Of a DNA stretch of 64,000 nt, positions 1 through 13,311 are shown one piece after another. The notes below the pieces were generated by a model. That model saw only the letters and a list, made by a program, of their open reading frames with translations, searched no databases and was not told the origin of the DNA. Numbering within the stretch: position 1 is the stretch's first letter; every line of letters starts with the position of its first letter. Both the position numbers and the translations under genes were made by a program. Location of the stretch: NCBI GenBank assembly GCA_018398765.1, contig JAHBMJ010005845.1, positions 81,724 to 145,723 of the forward strand. The letters run 5' to 3'. The DNA comes from Chromera velia. Its lineage: Eukaryota; Sar; Chromeraceae.

Positions 1-643
1 TCCATCTATGCTTGCAGGGTGCCTGGCAGTAAGGCAGCCAATTTTCGGACAGTACAGAGACGACAGACGAATGAGGAGGGCAAGGCACTCCTCGGGAGAC
101 AGGGAGACTGTTGCTCTGACCTCTCCCTTTTTGCAGTTTGTTTTCAAGACTTACGGGTCTTTCTCAGCAGGACATCACTCGCTGTGCCACACTGAAGACC
201 TCCAAGACAGTGACCGTGGTCGAGATTTCGGCATGAAACGCCCATACCGAGTCACGTGAACGTCCGACGTCGGTCTGACCCGCAGGTATCGGTGACGTCG
301 ATTAATTCGGTTTTCTGCAGGAGTCAAAATTCTGACGCGGTTGGTTGAAACTTTGAGTGGCCCAGGCATGCCTCTATACTATGGGTCGCGGCCGGGGGCC
401 ACGTCGCCTCGGGGGGCAGCTCGAGCCGTGCAGCAGTGGAGGGTCGCTGGTTTACTTTCTTTTCTTCCTATTTTTTTTTTATTTCTTTCGTTCCTTCTTG
501 CTTTCTCTCTTTTCTTCCGTTCTTCGTTCTTACTTTCTTTCCTTCGGGAGATGAGCTCTGAGTGGGAGAGTGTAGAAAAAAAAAGGGGGGGAAAGTAAGA
601 CCCTGTAAGGGGATGCCTGTGGCTGCCAGACATTTCTTTTTTC

Positions 644-650
644 TCTCCTG

Positions 651-708
<58 letters not shown>

Positions 709-1122
709 CTCTCTCTTTCTTCTGCTTTACCCTCTTCCATTTCCCTTGGTTCCCCTTACAGTTCTCTCAAGACTGTCACATTTGAGGTCAAGGTTAGAGA
801 AGAAAGGCGTATAAAGAGCAATTAAGAGAGAAATCAAACCAAGATCGAGTTTGTATCAGGACGTTTATAACTATCTTTTTCTTTTTCTTTTTCCTTGTTT
901 TGATTTTTTCTATTCTTCCTTCCTTTTCTGTCTTTCTATCTTTCTTTCTTTCTTTCCTTCTTTCTTTCTTTCTTTCTTTCTTTTTTTGTTTCTTTCCTTC
1001 TTTCTTTCTTTCTTTCTTTCTTTTTTTGTTTCTTTCTTTCTTTCTTTCTTTTTTTCTTTTTCTCTTTCTTTCCTAATTTCTTTCTTTCCTAGTTTCTTTT
1101 TTTCCTAGTTTCTTTCTTTCTT

Positions 1123-1182
<60 letters not shown>

Positions 1183-1218
1183 TTTTTCTTTCTTTCTTTC
1201 TTTCTTTTGTTCTATCTT

Positions 1219-1295
<77 letters not shown>

Positions 1296-1300
1296 AATTG
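644..1300. repeat. CT and CTTT microsatellite tract
   Basis: Pyrimidine-only tract of CT dinucleotides (about 657-708, again near 1128-1152 and 1224-1250) and imperfect CTTT tetranucleotides. Open frames across it encode only Phe/Leu/Ser or Lys/Glu/Arg homopolymers and are not genes. I see no convincing exon in 1-4600. Confidence 0.9.
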
Positions 1301-3137
1301 GGGGTTTTTCCCTCCGTGTCCCTGGAGGTTTTCCCCTGAGGCACTGCGAAAGGAAAGAGAAAGAAGAAATGCAAAGAGATGAGGAAACGGAGGGGCACCA
1401 AGTCGCTGCGTAGCACCAAGAATTCGGTGACTGTTTCTTCCAAGTGCCAAATCGGAAGTTTTTGGTCGGTTATGATAGTTAAGCAGGCTAGTATGTCATA
1501 AAACCGGGCTAGAAATGACTGTCAAACCTTTCCTGGCTCTTGTTCTGGTCAGAAAGGGTAGGAAAGGGAAGGAAGGGGGAAAACTGACCAAACGGAAATA
1601 GGTAGTGGGAAGAGCTAGAAAAGGGAAGGAAAAGTTAGGTTTTCTCCCTCACTGTTTGAAAGAGGAAGTTTTTTCTTGGCTGCAGACTACTGTAAACCGC
1701 CGTGATTGACAAAGCGGTCACCGTGGTCTACACAGCATGTCAGTGGTAGGGTTAGGGTATGGGTGAGGTGGGAGGGAATGAGATGCAAAGCAGGAACCGC
1801 TGACATGCTGAGAGGGTTGGGAAAGGAGGAACCACTGGCAGGCTTGGGACCGTAATTAATAGTGCCAAGCAGCAGGTCTGATGAAGAAAAAGAAAAAACA
1901 GGAAGAGAAAGGAAAAGATGGGGAAGAGAGAGATACAAAAGAAAAGGAAAGGGTAACGATAGTCTGCCGATAGATGGGGGGGTGGGGGTGGTCTATAGTG
2001 CCACGGCGACTAGTGGAACACCAGACTCAGTCGAATGGTTAGTCCAGGGCTAGACATGGTATACAACAGCCGGCTGAGAGGGGAGAGGCGGGAGAGACCT
2101 CGAACATGACAGCTGCACCGTCTCAGGCTCTCAGGTTATGAAGCAGGATGGGCTTCAAGGCAGTGATAGTCAGATGGAACTGTTATATTGAAGAGGCAGG
2201 GATGAGGGGGAAAGGTGTATTTAGGGAAGTAGATTTGACATCCTACATAACTGAAGTTTTTCTAGACTGCTCCAGTGGAAGGGGGAGCAGATATGCAGAT
2301 GAGGTATAGGACTGACTCCGGAGGAGTATATCCCAGTGGATAGCCATAACCCCATGGTGGACGAAAGTTTACCGAAACTAAGACCAAGACTGAGTGGTTG
2401 ATGATTAAAGGTTTTTTCATGCATGCCGCGTCCCCATATATGAGAGGCGGATCTAACGTAGTTTGTCAATTTGTTCTATCATAAAATTACCAGCAACAAA
2501 AATAGGCGCAACTTCGATCACTTTGATACAGCTGATCAATCGCGGCTTCAGAACAGATTGGACAATCAAAAGAGAGAGAAAAGAGACAGAGGGAATGCAG
2601 GGCAGAACCTTCGAGACACTTCAGTTCTTTCATTGAAAAAAGGCTACCCTTTTAATCAGAAAGACCTTAATTATTGCTTGACAAAACCCTCAATCATCTT
2701 TGGTTTATTTAGGATAATACACAAATCTCAAGTTTTCATTCAGACTAATTCAGACTAATTTAGACCTCCACTCTCTAGTTCACTCTCCTAAATGGCCAAG
2801 TTCATACGCTTTGTGGTTTGGTCGATGGGCAAATTTATATTTCTATCCTTTTAGACTAAATCTTAGGATGCAGGATGCAAACATTCGAGCATACAATGCA
2901 TTTTTTCATTTGGGGTGCGGTTCCATCTCTGTCTCTCTCTATCTTTCTCCCATGCTCCGTGTCATCAGTTATCATCAGTTTTGTCCAGAGTAATCCAGAG
3001 AAAAGTACAGAAAAGTACTTATATTCCCAAGAGAATGTCAACCATAGAATGTTAACCCTAGAGTGTTGCAAGGCAGCCAGCTAGCTGTGTTTAGCTGTGT
3101 TGCAATCTAGTGTAGAGAAATGGAAGGACAAAAATAT

Positions 3138-3279
3138 GAAAATGGGACTATGGTGACTCAAATACTAATTCTAACTCCAAATGATGTTAAATTTATTCAA
3201 ATTTGTTCAAACTGTTTCTGTTTTCAAAAAAAAAATGGAGTCGCGGAATTAGTGTTGGAGTCTGAATGGTCCCGTTTTC
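3138..3279. mobile_element. short MITE with ~40-bp terminal inverted repeats
   Basis: The left end (GAAAATGGGACTA, then CTAATTCTAACTCCA) is the imperfect reverse complement of the right end (TGGAGTCGCGGAATTAG, then TGGTCCCGTTTTC). This makes a ~142-bp fold-back unit without coding capacity. A half copy of the same end lies at 5908-5949. I could not define a clear target duplication. Confidence 0.6.
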
Positions 3280-4612
3280 TTATAAAAGTACAGTGAACAT
3301 GCTAGGAACAGATCCTAAATGCTTTCCCCCATCAGTAAAAATTATAAGTGCATGCTAAAGTTCTAGAACCGTAACATATGATACATCTGATTCACTGACG
3401 TGATTAAAAACAACCTCTTAAAAGTTAGGCTAAAACAGTTAATATTAAACCCTCAGAAATACAGCAGAGGGAAGAGAGACTACAAAGGCAATGAATGTAA
3501 ACACAGCAAAGCGTGGATGCATATGTAGTGCATATCGTGAAGTGAAAAGACACAGAGGCTAGAAGAGATGCAAAGAGTCTGACTATTCATTGTAACAGAC
3601 ACGTAAATTTCAGAACCGATATGCACACACTTCACATACCTCCACAGTAGCCTCCACATCTTATTTTTAACTCAAAAAAAGCTTGTTACAACTTAGAAAG
3701 CGAGGCATACAGAGTAAAAGAATCCAATGGCACACTCGCGCTACACACACTCATGAACCATTGGTTCACATTTTAGTTATGAGCTGCCAAAAATTCATTT
3801 ATAGGCAAAAAGTCTTCTTCTGAGGGGCGAAAACCCCCCTAAAACCATGTTAAAACCCCCTTTAAAAACCACAAAATTCACTTTTTAAAGAAGCTCTGCC
3901 AAAAATTCAGGAGTGCGTGCAGTGCGGGCATGCTAAGCATGTAGTATTGTGGTAAGCGCCATTGTGAACATGCGATGATCTTTGATGCATATAGGGGGAT
4001 GCAGCATACATTACAAGGAGAAACAAATTTTTTTAACTGGCTGAGGAACCCATTGAAGAAGAAGTAGGAGAAAGGAAAAGGAAGACCACAACGCTCAACT
4101 ATAGATAGGCAGAGTTGACCACGCGAACACACGGAGAATGAAAGGCATTAATTTTTGTTCACCGTAGAGTAGTATAAGCTAGGCGCGGCGGCCTAGTCCG
4201 AGGGGCTTACACTTGCAACAGATTGGCTATAATAGACGGACAGGACCTATGCCTAGGCAAGATGCATACTGGCCCGATAAAGGACCAGAGAGACACTAAA
4301 GAGAATTATAAAAACCTCAATCATCTTTGATGCATGGAGACGGCCTGAGGAGATGGTAATAATAACTAGCTGGTTGAGTTAGCCAAAGACCTCTTGGACA
4401 AAAAAAATCTACAGCGACTTCCGATGCACAGTTTAGTAAAAGAAACGACTGATATATATGCTAGCAATCTTGTGCCCTGTTTTTTTTGACACGTTTCTCA
4501 GTCACCAATTGATCCCACTCAATTAATGCTAAAATGGTTTCGTTTGGAATTTGCATGCCGGCTAGGCATGCCGGGGGCGAGTGGGGTGCTTTTTGCTCCC
4601 CTTTTTACATAG

Positions 4613-5562
4613 GAGACCGGCAGCTTTCCACAAAAAACTCGTTCTCATAATTGGTGACAATGTATTTATACCAAGCTTGCAGGAACTTCCCACGACAATA
4701 CTCTTTTCCGGGCTCCTACGCGAGACAGCCGAGGATCGAGAAGACAACCAATTTGAAAATTTCTCAGGTTAGCTTCCTTCCAAGAACTCCTCTTATTCTG
4801 CAGCGTCTGTTTAGCAATGCACTGCTTTTGCTATGTGCATGCATGGCTCGTCAACCATCGTCTACTGTTCTGTGTTTTCCAGAGCATTTGAATGAAATGT
4901 GCTAAGAGAAGTGGGCTCCTTACTTGAATAAACTTTTTTGCTTTCCTTTTCCCTTGTTATGGTTGTTGTGCACTGCAGAGGGTTGGAGAGAGAAGATCCT
5001 TCACAAGTGCGTCAAGACAGCCGAGGGGTACATAACCTCGGAAGGCTTCATGTCAGAAGAGCGGGATGTAGGCGCAGGCAGAGAAGATACGAGCAGAAGG
5101 AACGAGAAAACATCTCGTGGTTGTTCTCTCACTGAAGGGTAACGGCATCATCGATGCTCTCGCAGACAGATATGGCATCAACTTGTCTTTCAACCCATTT
5201 TTTATGTTCTCATTGCTCAAATGTCATGCCCCTATTCCTTTTCAATTATGCTTAGCCCATCTGAATATGTGTCTTTCTACATGCTGCTGACGTATCATCT
5301 TCTCTTGGTTCCTTTTTTTGTGTGTCTGTCTCTCTGTTTTTCAGCTTGCCTGCTTGCTTGCCTGTCTTTCCGCCCTGCTCTTCTTCGGTCCCGAACTAGG
5401 TCTCAAGAGATGTAAATGCGCGAACGTTTCCCCCCCTCTTTCTCTTTTTCTCTCTTGCTCCCCCTCCTTGTCATCTGTGTCAGCCAAGTGCCTGCCTATG
5501 TGTCCATAGAGGGGTGCGTTGGTGCGCTGGTTGACCGGGCTGCGGAAGGAAACCTGACATAC
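4613..5562 (+). pseudogene. unrecognised gene fragment abutting a transposon end
   Basis: Three exons join with compatible phases: 4613-4767 (acceptor after a pyrimidine tract ending CATAG, donor GTTAGC), 4979-5138 (acceptor CTGCAG, donor GTAACG) and 5484-5562 (acceptor TGTCAG). The product reads as an ordinary soluble protein, with stretches such as KLVLIIGDNVFIPSLQELP and QVPAYVSIEGCVGALVDRAA. I do not recognise the family. The first exon is not identified. The third exon runs exactly into the 5' end of the 5-kb inverted-repeat element at 5563. If the element is removed together with one TAC copy, the frame continues for two Cys codons to a TAG stop, so the insertion may sit just before the original stop. 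The support is splice-phase consistency over two introns; expression is unknown. Confidence 0.42.
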
Positions 5563-5695
5563 AAGACAAATCTATCCCGAACGGTCTCCAACAGTAAAAC
5601 CGTCTCCAAAATAACCATACGTCTCAAGCTTTTTTAGGCAGTAAACAATATTTAAAAGCTTAAAACAAAGAGTTTTAAGCGATTAAACAGTACGA
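5563..5695 (+). repeat. left terminal inverted repeat
   Basis: Starts AAGACAAATCTATCCC and contains two CCGTCTCCAA-type subrepeats followed by an AT-rich block with TAAAACAAAGAGTTTTAA. It pairs with 10440-10572. Confidence 0.7.
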
Positions 5696-5907
5696 TTTCC
5701 TGTTTTTAAATTAATTGGGTTTAGTGAGAGAAAAAAATATATTGTATTTGACCGCGCGGCGTGCGTGTTTCGTGCGTCAACGCACGTGCCTGTCATGCAT
5801 GCAATTAAGGTGGCGGCGGGGAGCACCGGAATTAAGGCGGCTTTGCTGAGGAGCTTGGGTTGCTTTCGCCATTCTTCCGGTGAGTCTGCAGTTCTGTGAG
5901 TCCATGT

Positions 5908-5949
5908 GAAAACGGGACTAGACCGACTCCAACACTAATTCTAACTCCA
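5908..5949 (+). repeat. solo end of the 3138 MITE family
   Basis: GAAAACGGGACTA, then GACTCCAACACTAATTC and TAACTCCA. This is nearly identical to the terminal repeat of the MITE at 3138-3279. No facing partner was found nearby, so it is a truncated copy. Confidence 0.5.
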
Positions 5950-7604
5950 AAATTTTTCAAAATCGTTTAAGTGTATCTTTAGCGATTCTTTTGTTGTTTT
6001 TAAAGGTTTTAAATTAGAGCCCGGAGTATATGAGAGTGAAGATTGGAAGTGTTGTAGCATAGTGGCAGGCCGGGCCGGCAGGTCTGCATGCATGCCGCGC
6101 GTGGCATGCAGTGCCGCGCCGTACGTACGTGCGTCTGTGCCGCGGCCTGCCCCAACCGGCCCGCGCGGGCTGCCACGCTTGACTGACGCACGCATCCCAA
6201 TCCGAATATTCGGCTGTACAATAGAAATCCAATTATATGCTTTTGCAGGCCGAGGCATCTGTCAAAAAGCAAGGAAGAAATTAAAAGATCCCACTTCATT
6301 TCTTTCAGTTATAGCTCCACGTTGCTATGCAGATTTTCTGTAGAGTGCAGTTGTTGTGGGCCTGTCGCTGGGGATCGTGCGCCGGTGCTGTAGTGTGGCT
6401 GCACTTTTGAGGTGGGCTGAGCTTTGCCGTCTCCTTTTAAACAACACTTTGTATGGGCAAGGGGTTTTAATTGTTACGTCAGAAAGAGCTGGGTTGATGC
6501 ATCTGTTTACCCTTTTTCCTTCCTCTTCATACGGTATGGATGCAGGAGTTTGGAGCTCTCGCTTGCCTCTGGTATGGGGAAAGAGTTACGTTTGTCTCGT
6601 CTCTTTGGTCAGTTAGGAGTTGGGCATCTCTGGGTACAACGCGGCTTCAGTTGGTCAACTCATGTCAGGGAATGATCCACGTGGGTTCCTCTATTCACCT
6701 ATCCTTCTTTTCACTCTGGCTGCGTGGATGCAGGTTTGGTACTCCCTCGCATGCTCTCCGGTAAGTTTATCAGGCTGAGCTTGTTTGTCTCACTACTTGC
6801 AAGCCGTTCCATCAGGTCAGAGCATGATGCACCTCAGACCCTCCCATGCAACTTCATCCTTTTCTTGTTCGGTGGTTGTACACAGGATCTGGAACCACCT
6901 TTTGCCTTTGCTGAGGCGCTGGGGTTGCTTTCGCCATTCTTCTGGTGAGTTTGCAGTTCCGTTTCTCTGTGTGGGTCAGTGCATGATGCACTGTTGAGCA
7001 GATGTTTACCTTGAACCGTCGTTTTTGGCTTTGTTTCCTCTTGGGGATGTGATTGAATGCAGGTTTCGTTCCTTTGATCGTACTGAAGAGCAGCACTTGG
7101 GGCTCCGTCACGGTGTGACGACCATCTCTCTGGGTCAGTGGTTTGTTTTCATTCGGTCCCTGTCAGTCGTATCGTTTTGCATCCGTGCCTGTCAGTGAAA
7201 ATTAGTTAAAGATAGTTAAAGGCATCCAGTAGGTACGGTCCAGAAAGAAAGAAAAGAACTTATGGCAACCTGGGAAGAGGCAATGGGAGGAGGGGAAGGA
7301 TGCTTATCCTTACTTTCCGTTTGTCTCCCTTTGAATGTACTGCTTGTCTGCCTGTATTCAGGTCTGCTTTTTATCTTTGAGACTGCATACTAGCACCAGC
7401 CCCGGCCCCGATGTATGGATCCTGGCGAAGACAGAAGGTAGAAGAGGGGGTAAAGAAGTGAGAAGGAGAGCCTCAGGGCAGATCAAGAGAGTGAGCAGAC
7501 CGGAGCGCTGGCGGGGCTGGGGGGACGTCCATCGACGGAGGTGGGGGCAAGGACGGGGATAAGGGTGGGGGCCGGGCCCGGGGCCGGGCCATGCCGCGGC
7601 TTAG

Positions 7605-7800
7605 GCCAGGGCCGGCGGCATCATAAGGAGAAATTAGAGGGAGCAGAGAGACGCCAGCTGGAGGGAGCGGTGAGACGTTTGGGCCAAGTAAATGAACGTC
7701 CGCGACTGGCAAAGGAAGCCGGGGGCGATCGGGGCCTAGCCTGGCCCGGGCCGGCGGCATCACAAGGGAGTAGGGCCAGGGCCGGCGGCGTCACAAGTGG
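7605..7800 (+). repeat. GC-rich short repeats
   Basis: The motif GGGCCGGCGGC followed by RTCAYAAG occurs three times (near 7609, 7749 and 7780) in a GC-rich island inside the 5-kb element. The long open frame here is a by-product of base composition. Confidence 0.5.
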
Positions 7801-8008
7801 CCGGGGTGGCCGGTGCCCGCCGGGAAGGACACAGACAATCTGGAGACTCGGAGAGGTCGGTGGGAGAAATTGGTGGGGAGTTAAGGCATAAAAAGTGGAT
7901 TGCCTAGCTTCGTAAAGGGTGCCGGTGGAAGCTGCACTGTTCTTTTAGACCTATTTCACACTTTGTGTTCCGCCTCTCCCTCTCGGATTATGTGAAAAAA
8001 ATATTTGA

Positions 8009-8442
8009 CGAGGGAGAATTCAGGGCTGAATTCTCCCTCGATGAGTATCTGAAAAAAATTTTTTGGAGGGAGAATTTTTTTTGGTGTTTTTTCTGGCTTC
8101 TTTTACCGAAATAAGTCATCTTTTTTTTGCTCCCTCGACAAAGATTTTTTTTGATTGTCACCGAGGGAGAATTCAGGGCTGAATTCTCCCTCTCCGGGTA
8201 TGTCAAGGAAATATTGTCCGAGGGAGAATTTAGCCCTGAATTCTCCCTCGGTCAAAATGCGAAGGATTTTTTTTTCCTTTATACCATAGAAAAGAGATGT
8301 ACTTTGGATGAAAGGTGTTTAGGACAGCATTCATCTTGATTGAAATCGTGCTAACTGCTCTCTTTCTCTGCTGGCAGCTCTCAATGTGCAGCACTTTGAG
8401 CCGTTTCACCCGAGGGAGAATTTAGGCCTGAATTCTCCCTCG
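8009..8442. repeat. four copies of a 32-nt palindrome
   Basis: Near-perfect palindromes with arms CGAGGGAGAATTCAG / CTGAATTCTCCCTCG lie at 8009-8040, 8162-8192, 8219-8250 and 8411-8442. Arm-only fragments are at about 8066 and 8137. The last two lie in a ~120-bp direct duplication (8219-8340 and 8411-8540) that also shares GCGAAGG/ACGAAGG and GACAGCATTCATCTTG. Spacing is irregular and there are no spacers of constant length, so this is not a CRISPR array. Confidence 0.8.
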
Positions 8443-9011
8443 GTGAAAATACGAAGGATTTTTTTTTCTTTCGCATCATAGAAAAGACATATTTTTTGGA
8501 CAAAAGGTATTCGGGACAGCATTCATCTTGTATGGATTCATGCTACATGTTCTTTTTCTGTTCTTAATCTGCACTATTGTGGGCCGTTTTGGGTTAGGCA
8601 CCAGGGTTGCGCCTTGCGCGCCTCGTGTTCTCTGCTTGTGCACATTCAGAAAAAAGCAGCTATATTATTGTAAAACCTTTTGAATTCATTTTCTAAGGCT
8701 TTAATTCTTCTTCCATCTGCCTGTTTCTGTGCTTGATACATCTATAGACTCTTTTTCATATGTGTGTCTTCTGAATATGAATGCAGTTAAGTCCACTTCG
8801 AGGTATGTGGAGGGACCACCCCTGACAGCCCCTCTAGAAGGTAGGTTCAGAGCTCGTCCTTTGTGTCAGTAGGTTATACTTAGTCTGCCAGCCTCTAGAG
8901 CTCTAGGCTGCCTTTTTGTTGACCATTTTGATTTCTTTTTTGAGTCTTTCTCCATCTCTGCACGTGTGTGTATCTAGGTGTGTACAACGCTAGGTGCAGC
9001 GTGTGTGACAC

Positions 9012-9965
<954 letters not shown>

Positions 9966-10439
9966 TGTATCTGCGCGCACTGGCAGATCCACATGCACAC
10001 AGATCTTTACTGACAGGTTACGTACACTGAAAGCCAATATAAAAATGTTGATCATTGTTTTGGCGGCATTAAAAAATTATTATCTGAGTCGAACAACTTC
10101 GTTGTCTGGTTGTTGCGGTGTTACGCTGAAATAGTGCCTTCAGCTCATAGCCAATATTATGAGCGTTCTGCTCATGATTTATATTTAGACAGTCTAGTAC
10201 ACAGTATATATATATATATCAACATATTAATAACATTAATTGTGATACTTGTAAAAACTCTACACTATGTTTTATATATTTTCAATCTTTCTGTTAAAAC
10301 CTTAAGATTTATTGTGAAGAAAATATTTTAAAGAGTTAAAAACTTAAAATCATACATTCAAATTTAAATATATATATAGTTATCATAAATCAAATTTTTA
10401 TATAATTTTCTTACTAATTAGGATTTAAAAAACACTTAA

Positions 10440-10572
10440 TTGCACTCTCAAACCGTTTAAAACTCTTTGTTTTAAGTTTTTAATCATTGTTTAGTACCTA
10501 GAAATGTTTGATAGATATGGTAATTTTGGAGACCGTTTTGATGTTGGAGACCGTTTGGGATAGATTTGTCTT
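10440..10572 (-). repeat. right terminal inverted repeat
   Basis: The reverse complement matches 5563-5695 with scattered substitutions and small indels. It ends GGGATAGATTTGTCTT, followed by TAC. Confidence 0.7.
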
Positions 10573-10781
10573 TACTGCTGTTAGAGTCCGTCTCCTTTTT
10601 GAGAAATTCGTTTTACAGGGCTCGTGCTTTAAGCAGCGGGCTTGCAGTAATTTTCTGAAGTAGACAGACAGAGATAGTGATGTGCACCTCTCTTTTTCCT
10701 TAGCATTTGCCTCTGTCTGTTTATTGAGCCCTCGTGTTCTATTCTCTTTGGGTCAGAGTATATCTTTTCTCTTCATGCTAG

Positions 10782-11141
10782 CCACTTCTTGTTTGCGAAA
10801 GTGTCTGCAACTGTGGCAACACTCCAACGAGCCTGTGGATGTGCCTTAGAGACATTCATCAACAATGCTGAGGGCTGCTACAAACAGCTCGTCCTCGCTG
10901 CCAAGAATTGTCTGTCTCTTCTGTCTCAAGGCCGCCTTGTCTCGAAAAAACAGAAACGTCGGAGGAAAAAAGGGTCGTATGCAAAGAAGGCTGTCTCTCC
11001 ATTGACCACTCATCCCCCTGTTGATTCTTCTGCTTGTTTGTCGAAGTCTGCATCAGAGCGCCTACTTTTGCTGGTCCCTGCCCTTCCGCAACAGTCATCC
11101 AACCTTCCTCCCAAAGCGTCCCCACATATCCCCACCCATTG
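10782..11141 (+). pseudogene. unrecognised Ser/Pro-rich ORF, possibly decayed exon
   Basis: An open frame after a possible acceptor (CATGCTAG) encodes a helical, basic segment (for example LAAKNCLSLLSQGRL, then KKQKRRRKKG) and a Ser/Pro-rich tail, ending in TGA at 11139-11141. The same frame stays open past this stop to the MITE at 11195. With the MITE and one CGAC copy removed it continues in a Ser/Thr/Pro-rich style to about 11675. A shifted frame of similar composition follows. This suggests one longer coding exon broken by a stop, a frameshift and a transposon. The family is not recognised, and whether it belongs with the 4613 gene is unknown. Confidence 0.35.
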
Positions 11142-11194
11142 AACCGCCAAAGTCTTCCCCACGGGAAATACTCTTACCATAACCATACCACGAC

Positions 11195-11554
11195 AGGCCT
11201 CTCCAATGGTAAGTAGACTTTAAATTTCCAGACAAGTCGGACTTTTAAAAAACGGTAGAATCACACTCTCAAGTTAAATGTTTACTAGTAAAGTTTTTGG
11301 ACTAGGTTTTCGGATTATAAAATAAATGTTAGACCATTTTAGTATTAATTTTTTTAATATAATTGTTTTTTCATCTAAATTATATTATCGTCGATTGATT
11401 GACCATTAGATTCACCTTTATGTATTTAGTTTCTATTCTTCTTTATCTTGATATTTTCACCCATTATTTCATATAAAACGAATTATAGCTATTTAACACC
11501 ATTTTTTAAAAGTCCAACTTGTCTGGAAAAGTCCACTTACCATTGGAGAGGCCT
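11195..11554. mobile_element. 360-bp MITE with ~50-bp TIRs and CGAC target duplication
   Basis: The left end AGGCCTCTCCAATGGTAAGT and the right end ACTTACCATTGGAGAGGCCT are exact inverted copies. Homology extends about 50 bp inward (CCAGACAAG, then GGACTTTTAAAA). The AT-rich interior is non-coding. CGAC is present on both outer flanks (11191-11194 and 11555-11558). Confidence 0.8.
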
Positions 11555-11879
11555 CGACCATCACCCCCACCTAATGATCCATCTACCACTGCCCCAAATG
11601 CGCAGAAGGCTAGCGTAAAAGGTAGCAGCATAACCTCGCGTCAATGCTCCACCCAGTCTGTTGATTCTGTCCTCTTCTGAATTGGTCAACAAACCAATCT
11701 CCCAACCACTGAACGTCCCTGCTTCAACATCCCCCAGTATTGCCATGACCCAGACCAAACCGACCTCATTTTGTTTTGCTTGTTTATCGTACCTGCATGC
11801 AGACGCATCGCAAGTGCCTTCAGTAAGGGGCCCATGCTATCAGTGTGGACAACATGAATCGCAGACACTGTCAGGTAGC

Positions 11880-12139
11880 CTAGGATAAATATAGCTACAT
11901 AGTAAACGAAGATACTTCTACTGGCTTTAAGTCCAAGGACTGTCAGAGAGGGCTAGAAGAGAAAAAGAGTTTCAACCAGTGTGGATCGATCTCAGTGAGG
12001 AGCAAGCAGAAACAATTATTCTGCCGTTCAGGGTTGAATCCAGCCATGGCCCCCACACCCGCACACGCGTGAGCAAGGTGCCTGACCGGGGCATGCTAGA
12101 ACTGCTAAGTGGGACGCACCACAACCGCGGCACACAACA
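11880..12139. repeat. long direct repeat, left copy (LTR-like)
   Basis: About 260 bp from CTAGGATAAATATAGC to GCGGCACACAACA. It matches 13312-13586 in direct orientation with scattered substitutions and one short insertion in the right copy. The 1.17 kb between the copies has no recognisable retrotransposon protein. Confidence 0.75.
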
Positions 12140-13311
12140 TGCATTTCTTTTCCTTCTTTTTTTTTTTTGTTTCGTGAACGGTGGAGGGGGAAGGTAGGGG
12201 AAGGAAACCGCTGTGCAAAGAACATGAATAAGTACAGCGGCATGGAAGTACGTGAGCAATACCACTGGAAGTACGTGAGCACTGCTAAGCAGAACGAAGG
12301 TAGCCAGGCGAAAGACACAGGCAGACAATGCATGGCCACGAGGCAAGTTCACTGATGGGCGATAACATAAGAGTATGGGACTCCCCCTCCATGTGCCCCC
12401 CCAAACAAGCAACGAGTGCATATTAACAAGGCGTAGGATATGAACCTCAAACCTAGCCTCAGACTACCCTGGCAGATAGAGCTGCAAGTCAGCTTGCCGT
12501 TACGCCGCCCCCATACAAAAAGACAAGAAAAAATCAGTTTCTGCCAGCAAAGGACACACAAAAGCATAAACGTAGTCATGGAAGAGCACAAAGAAGGGCT
12601 GTCAAGGATAATAGCCCACATGAAAACGCGGCAGTAACCGTTCCTAAAGTGAAACGGTGAAGAAAGGCGAAGAGGATATTGATATGGCTTCTTCGCTGTG
12701 GAGCTGTCCAAAAAAAAAAGTGTTTGATGGTGATATGACAACGAAACAGGGACAAATGATTATGTGCGGTGCCATTGATGAGCACCACCAGGGAGAAACG
12801 GTCCATCCGCTCTCTCGCCACTCCATGGAAAGAGGAATTATTTTCCTTCAGCGATGCAGGGCGACATCTGCTCCTTAATTGTCATTACCCGGGGCATAAG
12901 CAGACCAGAACAGAGGTCAGGGCCAGAACATGGCTAAAAAAGTCCATAATGGTCGTACCGGTCAAAGCGAAGTCGTCTATAAGTCGTCTTCAGTCACTGT
13001 TCCTCCTAACAGCACAAAGAAGCAACGAGACAGAAATGGTTACAAACGAGACGGAAGCGAATCGTGTTTTGAAGAGGGAATGGGAGACTCACTGGTCCCA
13101 GGAACAAAGAAGAGACCATCGATGGTGAAAGTCTTCATGATGGTCAGAAAACCTGCTTGGCCTAGTTCATTTGGACCATAAGATACAACGATACGGATAT
13201 TATACGAAAAAGAGAAGTGTGGCTAGCGTACGAAGTGAAAACTGCGGGAAACCCTGGATCGGAACAGGTCTGCTGATATCTGCTACCATGTTATGTTTAA
13301 TGGCTAGCAGT

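Noticed and set aside
851-1450. Open frames of 85-125 codons on both strands
   Set aside because: They consist of Phe/Leu/Ser or Lys/Glu/Arg runs translated from CT/CTTT repeats.
1740-1760. Telomere-like GGGTTAGGG word
   Set aside because: A single short occurrence, not an array.
8009-8442. Possible CRISPR array
   Set aside because: The repeats are full palindromes at irregular spacing in a eukaryotic context, with no spacers of uniform length and no cas genes.
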